This document shows positions 1 through 6,300 of a stretch of DNA of 11,462 nucleotides, in pieces. Each line of letters begins with the position of its first letter. Position 1 is the stretch's first letter. The translations under genes and the position numbers were made by a program. This stretch comes from CAYSLC01 sp964431545 (GTDB taxonomy: Bacteria > Desulfobacterota > Desulfobacteria > Desulfobacterales > JAABSP01), in the NCBI GenBank assembly GCA_964431545.1, contig CAYSLC010000181.1, forward strand, positions 1 through 11,462. The letters run 5' to 3'. Under the pieces are notes generated by a model. The model saw only the letters and a program-made list of their open reading frames with translations, was not told the DNA's origin and made no database searches.

Positions 1-11
1 AACCACCGCGC

Positions 12-1226
12 TCACACCCACCCCGACAGATACCGCTCCACGATATCCCCGGCCATGTACAGCGAGCAGGTGAAGGCCGGGGAGATGGGGTTGAGGATGT
101 GGAGGGCGTCGCCGTCCTTCTCCACCAGGAAGTCCATCACCAGCTCCCGCGATTCCCAGTCCACGAGCTGGGCGCGGATGCCGGCCTTCGGGGTGGGGGC
201 CAGGTCGTCCTGGGCGAGCTGTCGCACCAGTTTCGATGCGTCCTGGAAAAAGAACGGCTTGAGGTACTTCCGGGGTTCGGTGAGGGCCACCGTCCGGAAC
301 TTGGGGTTGGCGGCGAAGAGGACCGCGTCGGTGAGGGCGATGGCCGGGGCCTCCCGGTCGATGCCCGCCAGTACCCCGTAGTTCTCCCGGCCGAAGGCGG
401 GGATGGCGGTGGGGCCGAGGTAGATGTCGCCGTGGACGTTCCGGGTGAAGTGGACCCCCAGAAACGGGTTCCGGATGTCGGGGACGGGGTAGATGTTCCC
501 GCGGACCGTCCAGGGCAGGTTCGGTTTCAGCTTCCAGTAGATCCCCTTGAAGGGCGTCATCCGGTATCGCCGGCCCACGCCGAAGTGGTGGGCCACGCGA
601 TCGCAGTGGGCTCCGGCGGCGTTGATGAAGCGGGTGAAACGGATGGGGCCCCGGTTGGTCAGCGCCGTGTGGGAGCCCGAAAGGCCCGTGAATGCCCGTC
701 CGGTCTCCACCCGGACTTGGCCCGACGCCACGAGACTTCGGGTCAGGTGGCCGAGGACCTCTCGGGGATCGACCATGGCGGTGTAGTGGGAGAAGAGGGC
801 TTTCTCCACGGTCCGGGCGTTGGGCTCGATCTCCGCAAGCTGCTTTTCGTCGATCATCTCCACCCGGGCGCCGTTGGCCGTTGCCCTGCGGCCGAGTTCC
901 TCCAGGACGGGCAGCTCCCCGGCGGACCGGGCCACCACCACCTTGCCCGTCTCCAGGATTTGGAGCCCGTTCTCCAGGCAGTAGTCCCGCATGAGCCGGT
1001 TGCCCCGGACGCAGTATTTCGCCTTGAGGCTCTCCGCCGCGTAGTAGATCCCGGCGTGGAGCACGCCGCTGTTGCGCCCCGAGGCGTGGCGGCCCTGTTC
1101 CGGCTCCTTCTCCAGCACGACGATGTTCTCGGCGCCCCGGCTGGCCAGGTCCCGGGCCAGGGCGATCCCGACGATCCCCGCGCCGACGATGAGGATGTCG
1201 GCGGAATCCGAAAATGGTTGTTTCAT
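12..1226 (-). CDS. lhgO: L-2-hydroxyglutarate oxidase-type FAD-dependent oxidoreductase
   Basis: Predicted flavoenzyme of the DAO/GlpD superfamily that oxidises L-2-hydroxyglutarate to 2-oxoglutarate and passes electrons to the membrane quinone pool (family knowledge). The 404-residue product opens with an FAD-binding Rossmann motif GAGIVG at residues 15-20, with E39 at the end of strand beta-2. The family signature SGRNSGVLHAGIYY lies at 49-62, and a C-terminal FAD-contact block ISPAFTCSLYMAG at 381-393. Length matches the family (about 400). The frame stays open upstream of the chosen ATG, but homology-like sequence begins there, and a GAAAGG site lies about 11 nt before it. No membrane span is visible, so peripheral attachment is likely. 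It is divergent from the vapBC pair, with 189 nt between start codons. L-2-HG specificity is inferred from motifs only; another 2-hydroxyacid or amine substrate is possible. Confidence 0.88.
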   Translation of the reverse strand: MKQPFSDSADILIVGAGIVGIALARDLASRGAENIVVLEKEPEQGRHASGRNSGVLHAGIYYAAESLKAKYCVRGNRLMRDYCLENGLQILETGKVVVARSAGELPVLEELGRRATANGARVEMIDEKQLAEIEPNARTVEKALFSHYTAMVDPREVLGHLTRSLVASGQVRVETGRAFTGLSGSHTALTNRGPIRFTRFINAAGAHCDRVAHHFGVGRRYRMTPFKGIYWKLKPNLPWTVRGNIYPVPDIRNPFLGVHFTRNVHGDIYLGPTAIPAFGRENYGVLAGIDREAPAIALTDAVLFAANPKFRTVALTEPRKYLKPFFFQDASKLVRQLAQDDLAPTPKAGIRAQLVDWESRELVMDFLVEKDGDALHILNPISPAFTCSLYMAGDIVERYLSGWV

Positions 1227-1330
1227 GGGTATGGGCCTTTCATTTTTGCGTGTTCCACCGAATTCCCCGCTGCAATACGGGAATGAAAACGCTGGGGGGA
1301 TGTCCGGAACGCACTGAAATAGCTGCCGGA

Positions 1331-1359
1331 TTGACAAACGGAACGCCAAAGGATATGCT
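1331..1359 (+). promoter_or_regulatory. Sigma-70 promoter for the vapBC-like operon
   Basis: A perfect -35 TTGACA (1331-1336) and a -10 TATGCT (1354-1359, 4/6) are separated by exactly 17 nt and sit 57 nt before the antitoxin start. The -10 overlaps a short inverted repeat, ATGC (1355-1358) and GCAT (1366-1369) around GGATCC. That is where an autorepressing antitoxin would be expected to bind. The promoter is seen in sequence; the operator role is inferred and weak. Confidence 0.55.
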
Positions 1360-1415
1360 GGATCCGCATCGAACGCAAACTGGATGGACCGGCCACAGGA
1401 AGGGGAGGATGAGCA

Positions 1416-1607
1416 ATGGCAATGGTGAAAAAAACATTGGAATTGGATCAGGACGCCATTAATCGAATCAAACTGGCCCTCAACGTCAAAACGGAAAAAG
1501 AAGCCATCAACACGGTGCTTAGACAATTCAATACGGATATCATCCTATCGGAAACAACCTTCAAAGATGCCGGTGCTTTTGATTATGAAGCCATTTTCGA
1601 GGATTGA
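1416..1607 (+). CDS. vapB: VapB-type antitoxin
   Basis: A 63-residue protein directly upstream of, and coupled to, a PIN-domain toxin. The N-terminus (MVKKTLELDQDAINRIKLAL) reads as the beta-strand plus helix of a ribbon-helix-helix DNA-binding domain. TEKEAINTVLRQF at about 27-39 forms the second helix. The acidic, aromatic tail ending FDYEAIFED would be the toxin-wrapping segment. In this family the antitoxin neutralises the nuclease and represses its own promoter as a complex. GGAGG at 1404-1408 lies 7 nt before the chosen ATG; a second ATG at 1422 is a poorer fit. Base composition is visibly AT-richer than the flanking genes, consistent with transfer. The exact antitoxin subfamily is uncertain. 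Confidence 0.82.
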   Translation: MAMVKKTLELDQDAINRIKLALNVKTEKEAINTVLRQFNTDIILSETTFKDAGAFDYEAIFED

Positions 1608-1609
1608 CG

Positions 1610-2026
1610 GTGCAAAAAAAAATCGTCATCGATACCAATGTTTATATCGATATCTTCAATTCCGGGCTTCATGAGCATCTCCGGAACCCGTTCCGTTACG
1701 TGGTGTTTCTGGCGTATCCCGTTCTTCATGAACTGTGGATGGGCGCCAGTGGGAAAAAGGAAGTTCGTCACTTGCTGGCCTTCCAGGATCAATTTGTCCG
1801 ACTGAATCGCTTGATACTTCCGACATCGGCCACGCTGACGGGCATGGGGCAGGCCTGCCATGCGTTGCGGAGAACCGGCAAACTGGATCCCTCCCATCCC
1901 AAACACTATAATGATATCACCATTGCCAGCCTGGCCCGTCAGGTCGGAGCAACGGTTATGACAAAAAATAAAAGGGATTTCAAAACGATCCAAGGCGTCG
2001 TGACGTTTTCATTCCAGGAACCCTAA
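1610..2026 (+). CDS. vapC: VapC-type PIN-domain ribonuclease toxin
   Basis: A 138-residue PIN-domain protein, predicted to be a Mg-dependent ribonuclease that blocks translation when its antitoxin is lost. The four acidic metal ligands can be placed: D8 in VIDTN, E41 in LHELWMG, D102 in HYNDITIA and D123 in KNKRDF. Together they indicate an intact active site. Length is normal for the family. I chose the GTG at 1610 because GAGGA (1599-1603) lies 6 nt before it. The in-frame TTG at 1604, which overlaps the antitoxin stop, has no spacing for a ribosome site. The toxin start is 2 nt after the antitoxin stop, typical of a coupled pair. It ends convergently with the selenoprotein gene, 83 nt away, and no terminator is evident between them. 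Confidence 0.87.
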   Translation: MQKKIVIDTNVYIDIFNSGLHEHLRNPFRYVVFLAYPVLHELWMGASGKKEVRHLLAFQDQFVRLNRLILPTSATLTGMGQACHALRRTGKLDPSHPKHYNDITIASLARQVGATVMTKNKRDFKTIQGVVTFSFQEP

Positions 2027-2109
2027 GTTCAAGGCGGCGAAACGCGGCCCATGAATTCCGCCGTGGAAAGCGTTCAACGCCTTCTCTGACGCGCAATCGG
2101 CTTATGGGA

Positions 2110-2655
2110 TCAGTCCCCAAAGCCATTTTTTAGAATGACATCCGCCCCGGCATAATCCCCCGCCTCCCGGTTCCGGTATAGAAAGTGGACCGCATCCCCC
2201 GGCCCCGCCACCAGCACGCCCCCCTGCTGGAGGGCGTCCCCCTGGACGGCGGTGCTCAGATGGCCGGAGAAGACCGATTTGGCCAGGGATTTGATCGATT
2301 TGAGCCCGGTCATGGTGGACATCCCCCGGGCCAGGCCCAGCGCCTGGTAGGCCGTCTTGTCCGGATCGGTGAAGATGTCCGCGGACCATCCGGTGGCATT
2401 CCGGAATCCGGGGATGTGGTCGGGCCGGCCGTTGCCGATGACGGCCCGGCCCAGGCCGGCGTCCTCGAAGTCGTCCCGGGCCTTCTCCATGTCGGCCACC
2501 TGCCGACGGGCGATGGGTCAGCCGAAGTGGCGGATGAAGACCAGGGCCGTGCGTCGATCCCGCCAGAGGGTCTGGATCTCGTGGGCGGCGCCGGTCTCGT
2601 CCAGCACCGGCAGGCCCGTGATGTCGGCCAGGAGGTGGTTGTCGTCGGTTGCCAT
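2110..2655 (-). CDS. Peroxiredoxin-like (AhpC/TSA family) selenoprotein, UGA at residue 46 read as Sec
   Basis: The minus strand reads in one frame through a TGA at 2518-2520. The 45 codons before it (MATDDNHLL... ending ALVFIRHFG) and about 135 after it (PIARRQVADMEKARDDF... to the stop at 2110) form one thioredoxin-fold protein of the AhpC/TSA-like (PRXL2/FAM213-like) type. Homologues carry HFGC at this site, so the TGA sits on the peroxidatic cysteine. A SECIS-like hairpin follows at 2491-2507. The product (181 residues including Sec) contains no cysteine, and the usual resolving position (U-x-x-C) is Ala49. A reductase for lipid, thiol or peroxide substrates is likely; the substrate is unknown. 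GGAGG lies 9 nt before the ATG. The gene follows the S9 peptidase by 41 nt, so co-transcription is likely. Alternatives are a nonsense mutation or a sequencing error, but the hairpin makes Sec decoding more likely. Confidence 0.83.
2491..2507 (-). promoter_or_regulatory. Bacterial SECIS-like hairpin after the in-frame UGA
   Basis: On the coding (minus) strand, GTCGGC and GCCGAC form a perfect 6-bp stem closing the 5-nt loop AGGTG. The stem begins 10 nt after the UGA and the loop 16 nt after it. Known bacterial SECIS elements place the loop about 16-37 nt downstream with a G in its first two positions, and E. coli fdhF also has a GGU-type loop. This hairpin meets those rules. Binding by SelB is inferred. 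Confidence 0.7.
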
Positions 2656-2696
2656 GGGCGTTCTCCTCCAAGGAAGGGGACGGCGTCGCCGTCCGG

Positions 2697-4619
2697 TCAC
2701 AGGTTGTGGATCTCCACCGGTTCGATGTCGTCGGCGGGGGCGAACCCGAAGATCCGGCCGTAGAAATAGAGTTCCGCCTCCAGGGCCCGTTGGATGGTCT
2801 CGGATCGCCGGAACCCGTGCTGTTCCCCGGCAAAGGGCAGGTAGGCCACGGGGATCCCTTTTTGTTTCAGGGCGTCGACCATCAGTTCTGCCTGGGCCGG
2901 CGGAACCACCTGGTCCTCCAGGCCCTGGAAGAAGATCACGGGGCAGGAGAGGCGGTCCACCGCATGGATGGGGGAGCGGGCTTCGTAGAGGTCCCGCCGT
3001 TCGGGATACGGGCCCACCAGGGTGTCCAGGTACCGGGACTCGAACTTGTGGGTCTCCTCGGCCAGGGCCGTGAGGTCGCTGATGCCGTAGCGGGAGGCCC
3101 CGGCCTTGAACACATCCCGGAAGGCGAGGGCCGCCAGGGTGGTGAATCCGCCGGCGCTGCCGCCCCGGATGGCGATCCGGTCGCCGTCGACCTCCCCCCG
3201 TTCCACCAGATGGCGGGCTCCGTTGACACAGTCGTCCACGTCCACGACCCCCCATTTCCCCCGGAGCCGGTCCCGGTACTTCCGGCCGTAGCCGGTGGAG
3301 CCGCCGTAATCGACGTCGAACACGGCAAATCCCCGGCTGGTCCAGAACTGGATGGTCAGATTGAAGGCGCCGCCCGCCGCCGCGGTGGGCCCGCCGTGGC
3401 TCAGGACCAGCAGGGGCGGCCTCTCCCCGGCGGGGCCGCCAACGTCCCGGTTCTTTGGACGGTAGAGGATCCCGTGGGCCGTATCGCCCCCGGTGGTGGG
3501 AAACGTCACGGGCTCGGGCCGGGAGAAATGGCCCGTGTGGATGTGGTTTTGGAAGCTGGTCCGCAGGACCTCCGTCTTTCCGGAATCGATCCGCAGCCGG
3601 ACCACCGACCGGGGTTCGGTTGCCGAGGCGCCGATGAACAGGGCCTCGCCGGCCCCGACCCGGACCGAGGCGATGTCGGTGAAGGGGGTGTCGAGGTGAG
3701 TGATCTCCGGATGGTCCGGGTCGATCCTCGCAAGGTTCCAGAGCCCGTCCCGCTGAAGGGCGCAGAGGATCCGGCCGTCCCGGTCGAACCCGTAGGTGGA
3801 CATGCCGAACCCCCACTGGGGCATGCCGAACTCGGCCGCCATGGGCGCCACCGGCACGGGAGCCCCATCCGCCAGCCGATGGAGGTTCCACCACCCGGAC
3901 CGGTCCGAGACGAAGAAGAGCGTCCCGTCCGGGGACCACTCCGGCTGGAAGATCGACTCCTCCGGTCCGCCGGCGACCTTTTCCGGATTCTCCGGCAGCC
4001 CCCGGGCGTCCAGGGCGGCGGTCCAGAGTTCGGTGCCGTCCCACGGCATGTTGGGGTGGTTCCAGGTGAGCCAGCAGAGGCGGGCTCCGTCGGGATCGAG
4101 GCGCGGCGTGCTGTAGAAGTCATTGCCAAAGACCAGATGGGTGAGCGACCCGTCGGCCAGGGAGACGGCGGCCAGGGTGTTGCGGGGCTCCCTTCCCGAG
4201 CCGGTGTGGTCCTCGCAGACGCAGATCAGGCGGTTCCGGGCGGCATCGGGCAGGAAGTCGGCGAACCGCCGCCCCTCCCCGGAAGTGATCGGTTCGGGGG
4301 CCGCCCCGGGCAGGACCCGGTAGAGCCGCTGGTCGTCGAAGTGGACGAAGTGGACGGCGCCCTCCCGGATCAGGAAGCTCCCCCCGCCGTACTCGTGGAC
4401 CCGGGTCCGGACGTTGCAGGGCGGCGGCGTCATGTCGGTCGTTTTTCCGTCCGGGGTCCGCCGGACCAGAACGGAGCGCCCCCCCTCGGAGGGGCGCATC
4501 TCCAGCCAGTAGATGTTTTCGCCGTCGAAGATCGGATCGGCCAGGCCGATGCTCTCCGACGCGATGAGGTCGCTGGTGATGGGCGAGGGCCAGGACCCGA
4601 ATGGGGCGATGTCGTTCAT
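2697..4619 (-). CDS. S9 family (prolyl oligopeptidase-type) serine peptidase
   Basis: A 640-residue protein with two regions. An N-terminal beta-propeller (about 1-380) shows repeated WSPDG-like and DRDG blade motifs, for example FQPEWSPDG near 224-232. A C-terminal alpha/beta-hydrolase domain follows (about 385-625). The catalytic triad is readable: Ser488 in RGGSAGGF, Asp569 in GLEDQVVPP and His601 in EQHGFR. LSHGGPTA at 407-414 supplies the oxyanion region. The family removes dipeptides or acyl-amino acids from short peptides in the cytoplasm (dipeptidyl/acylaminoacyl peptidase, S9C-like). No signal peptide is present, so a cytosolic enzyme is expected. GAGGAA lies just upstream of the ATG. 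It is the first gene of a probable two-gene unit with the downstream selenoprotein, and its leader is divergent from the unknown-function gene at 5043. Substrate is undetermined. Confidence 0.92.
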   Translation of the reverse strand: MNDIAPFGSWPSPITSDLIASESIGLADPIFDGENIYWLEMRPSEGGRSVLVRRTPDGKTTDMTPPPCNVRTRVHEYGGGSFLIREGAVHFVHFDDQRLYRVLPGAAPEPITSGEGRRFADFLPDAARNRLICVCEDHTGSGREPRNTLAAVSLADGSLTHLVFGNDFYSTPRLDPDGARLCWLTWNHPNMPWDGTELWTAALDARGLPENPEKVAGGPEESIFQPEWSPDGTLFFVSDRSGWWNLHRLADGAPVPVAPMAAEFGMPQWGFGMSTYGFDRDGRILCALQRDGLWNLARIDPDHPEITHLDTPFTDIASVRVGAGEALFIGASATEPRSVVRLRIDSGKTEVLRTSFQNHIHTGHFSRPEPVTFPTTGGDTAHGILYRPKNRDVGGPAGERPPLLVLSHGGPTAAAGGAFNLTIQFWTSRGFAVFDVDYGGSTGYGRKYRDRLRGKWGVVDVDDCVNGARHLVERGEVDGDRIAIRGGSAGGFTTLAALAFRDVFKAGASRYGISDLTALAEETHKFESRYLDTLVGPYPERRDLYEARSPIHAVDRLSCPVIFFQGLEDQVVPPAQAELMVDALKQKGIPVAYLPFAGEQHGFRRSETIQRALEAELYFYGRIFGFAPADDIEPVEIHNL

Positions 4620-5042
4620 GGGCGTTCCTCGTTACCGGTCCGCCGCTCCGGCCCGCCGCTCGTCCACGGGCGGGATCGACGGATGGCCGAAAGGTTCGGG
4701 TTCAAAGGGGCTGCGGGCCATGACCCCTTTTCCTACGCCAATCAGCACGCGAAGACAAGTTTTTTCCTCCCTCGGACAAGGGCGGGGCCCGCCTGGAAGG
4801 GCGCCGGCCGGGCTCTCGAATCCGGGTCCGCCGGCCGGGGGAACGATTCTTTCGGGTTGGAGGTTGTAATGGACCGCCGGTTCGGGATATATAGACCACG
4901 AAAAGGGGATTCGGTCCGGACGCCGGCGGGAGGAGCTTTCACCGGCTGAACCGGCCGGTGCCGACGTTCCGACAGCTTTTTTTACAGCATGTTCACGAGC
5001 CGATCCAAGGATGGGAGCCGACAACCGGACGGAGAGGAGATG
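4620..5042. other. Divergent intergenic region between the S9 peptidase and the unknown-function gene
   Basis: I find no convincing gene in these 423 nt. It contains a plausible plus-strand promoter (4864-4893), three copies of the palindrome CCGGCCGG (4804-4811, 4831-4838, 4951-4958) and a small hairpin at 4941-4959 (ACCGGC/GCCGGT). A T7 run follows at 4977-4983, too far from that hairpin to make a classical terminator. Two of the palindromes lie inside an 11-nt direct repeat (CGCCGGCCGGG at 4802-4812 and 4829-4839). Confidence 0.6.
4864..4893 (+). promoter_or_regulatory. Candidate promoter for the unknown-function gene
   Basis: TTGTAA (4864-4869, 4/6 to the -35 consensus) and TATATA (4888-4893) are separated by 18 nt in an otherwise GC-rich stretch, about 150 nt before the start at 5043. 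The AT-rich TATATA stands out locally, but it is self-complementary and could equally serve the minus strand. Confidence 0.3.
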
Positions 5043-6212
5043 ATGGAACCGTTATCCGTGGCCAAGGAGATCATGGCCGAATTCGCCGACGAGACCGGGC
5101 TGGCCGAGACGGGGGAACCGCCCCGCCGGTACCTGTGGACCGACGCCTTCGCCGTCTGCAACTTCTTCACCCTCTTCCAGGAGACCGGCCACGGCATCTA
5201 CCGGGAGCTGGCCCTGGGACTCATCCAGCAGGTCCACCGGGTCCTCGGCCGCCACCGCCCGGACGACACCCGGAGCGGCTGGATCAGCGGCCTGTCCGAG
5301 GCCGAGGGGGGGCGGCATCCCACCGCCGGGGGGCTTCGGATCGGAAAGCGGCTCAACGAACGCGGCCCCGGGGAGCCCTTTGACGAGCGGCTGGAGTGGG
5401 ATCGGGACGGCCAGTACTACCATTACCTGACCAAATGGATGTACACCCTGGACCTGGCGACCCAGGCCACGGGCAACGGCCGCTTCAATCGGTGGGCCCG
5501 GGAGCTGGCGAGCACGGCCCACGCCCGGTTCACCTACGATCCCGGCGCCGGCGGCCCCAGACGCATGTACTGGAAGATGAGCATCGACCTCTCCCGGCCC
5601 CTGGTCCCGTCCATGGGCCACCATGACCCCCTGGACGGGCTGATCACCTATGCCCAGCTCCAGTCCACCGCCATGTCGGCGAACGGGTATGACGGAGGGC
5701 CGGATCTCAAAGCGGAGATCGGCGAGCTTGCCGGGATCTGCGAGGGGATCGACTGGGCCACCGACGATCCCCTGGGGATCGGAGGGCTGCTGTGGGATGC
5801 GTGCCGGGTGGGGCGGCTGATCGTCTCCGGGAGCCTGGTGCCCTCGGATCACCTGGGGGACCTGCTCGCCGCCGCCTTGCCGGGGGTGGAATCCTACATG
5901 ATGAAAAACCCCCTCCGAATGCCGCCGGAGTACCGGCTCGCCTTCCGGGAGCTGGGGCTCTCCATCGGCCTCAAAGCCGCCCGGCGGCTCCAGGGGATCA
6001 TGGCCGACCACCCGGAGATCTTTCCGCCGGATCACCCGGCGGCCGAGCCCCTGGAAGGGCTCCTGCGCCACGCCCTCCTGGGCAAGCGGATCGAGGCCTT
6101 CTGGCTCGATCCCGAAAACCGCAAGGCCGACACCTGGACCGAACATCTCGACATCAACCGCGTAATGCTCGCCACCAGCCTGGCGCCCGAGGGGTTTCTG
6201 GGGTTCGGGTGA
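5043..6212 (+). CDS. Conserved-looking protein of unknown function, possibly an alpha/alpha-barrel
   Basis: I do not recognise a characterised family. The 389-residue product is soluble, with no signal peptide or membrane span. It has densely conserved-looking aromatic/acidic blocks: YLWTDAFAVCNFF at about 30-42, EWDRDGQYYHYLTKW near 118-132, and MYWKMSIDL through SMGHHDPLDGL near 175-200. Repeated helix pairs ending in Trp/His/Asp-rich turns resemble the layout of (alpha/alpha)6-barrel proteins such as six-hairpin glycosidases and sugar epimerases. That resemblance is only an impression from pattern, and no catalytic assignment is made. The double ATG at 5040/5043 follows GGAGAGGAG (5031-5039); 5043 gives the better spacing, while an upstream in-frame ATG at 4989 lacks a clear ribosome site. 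It is transcribed divergently from the S9 peptidase and convergently with the tartrate dehydrogenase gene. Confidence 0.8.
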   Translation: MEPLSVAKEIMAEFADETGLAETGEPPRRYLWTDAFAVCNFFTLFQETGHGIYRELALGLIQQVHRVLGRHRPDDTRSGWISGLSEAEGGRHPTAGGLRIGKRLNERGPGEPFDERLEWDRDGQYYHYLTKWMYTLDLATQATGNGRFNRWARELASTAHARFTYDPGAGGPRRMYWKMSIDLSRPLVPSMGHHDPLDGLITYAQLQSTAMSANGYDGGPDLKAEIGELAGICEGIDWATDDPLGIGGLLWDACRVGRLIVSGSLVPSDHLGDLLAAALPGVESYMMKNPLRMPPEYRLAFRELGLSIGLKAARRLQGIMADHPEIFPPDHPAAEPLEGLLRHALLGKRIEAFWLDPENRKADTWTEHLDINRVMLATSLAPEGFLGFG

Positions 6213-6236
6213 CGCCCTGGCACAGTCCCTCCCGCG

Positions 6237-6271
6237 CCTCGGCGGAGACGGGAACCGTCCCCCGCCGGAGG
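6237..6271. terminator. GC-rich hairpin between convergent genes, candidate bidirectional terminator
   Basis: The outer arms CCTCGGCGG and CCGCCGGAGG pair with one bulge. After a small internal loop, an inner GACGG/CCGTC stem closes the triloop GAA. The element lies 24 nt after the stop at 6212 and 29 nt from the opposite stop at 6301, as expected for a shared terminator. There is no T-run, so Rho-independent termination is not certain. Confidence 0.45.
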
Positions 6272-6300
6272 TCGCCCCGCCCATCTATGGCCTCGCCTCC

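Noticed and set aside
99..1286. Plus-strand open frame (395 codons) antisense to lhgO
   Set aside because: No recognisable motif, composition of a shadow frame, and no ribosome site; lhgO on the other strand has clear FAD motifs.
2027..2109. Possible terminator between convergent vapC and the selenoprotein gene
   Set aside because: Only a GGCGG/CCGCC pairing with a loop of more than 20 nt and no T-run was found, too weak to report.
2110..2499. Separate small gene starting after the in-frame TGA
   Set aside because: It would begin mid-helix of the thioredoxin fold with no ribosome site. The upstream 45 codons in the same frame supply the missing strand and active-site loop.
4476..4497. Strong hairpin GCGCCCC/GGGGCGC
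   Set aside because: It lies inside the S9 peptidase coding region near its 5' end. The sequence is explained by codons for Arg, Pro, Glu and Gly in GC-rich DNA.
2649..4949. Long plus-strand open frame (766 codons) over the S9 peptidase
   Set aside because: It is antisense to a gene with an intact catalytic triad. Its translation is low-complexity and rich in Gly/Pro/Val/Asp, as expected from GC-rich shadow frames.
4941..4983. Hairpin ACCGGC/GCCGGT followed by a T7 run as an intrinsic terminator
   Set aside because: The T-run begins 17 nt after the stem, too far for a classical terminator, and it lies upstream of a gene start.
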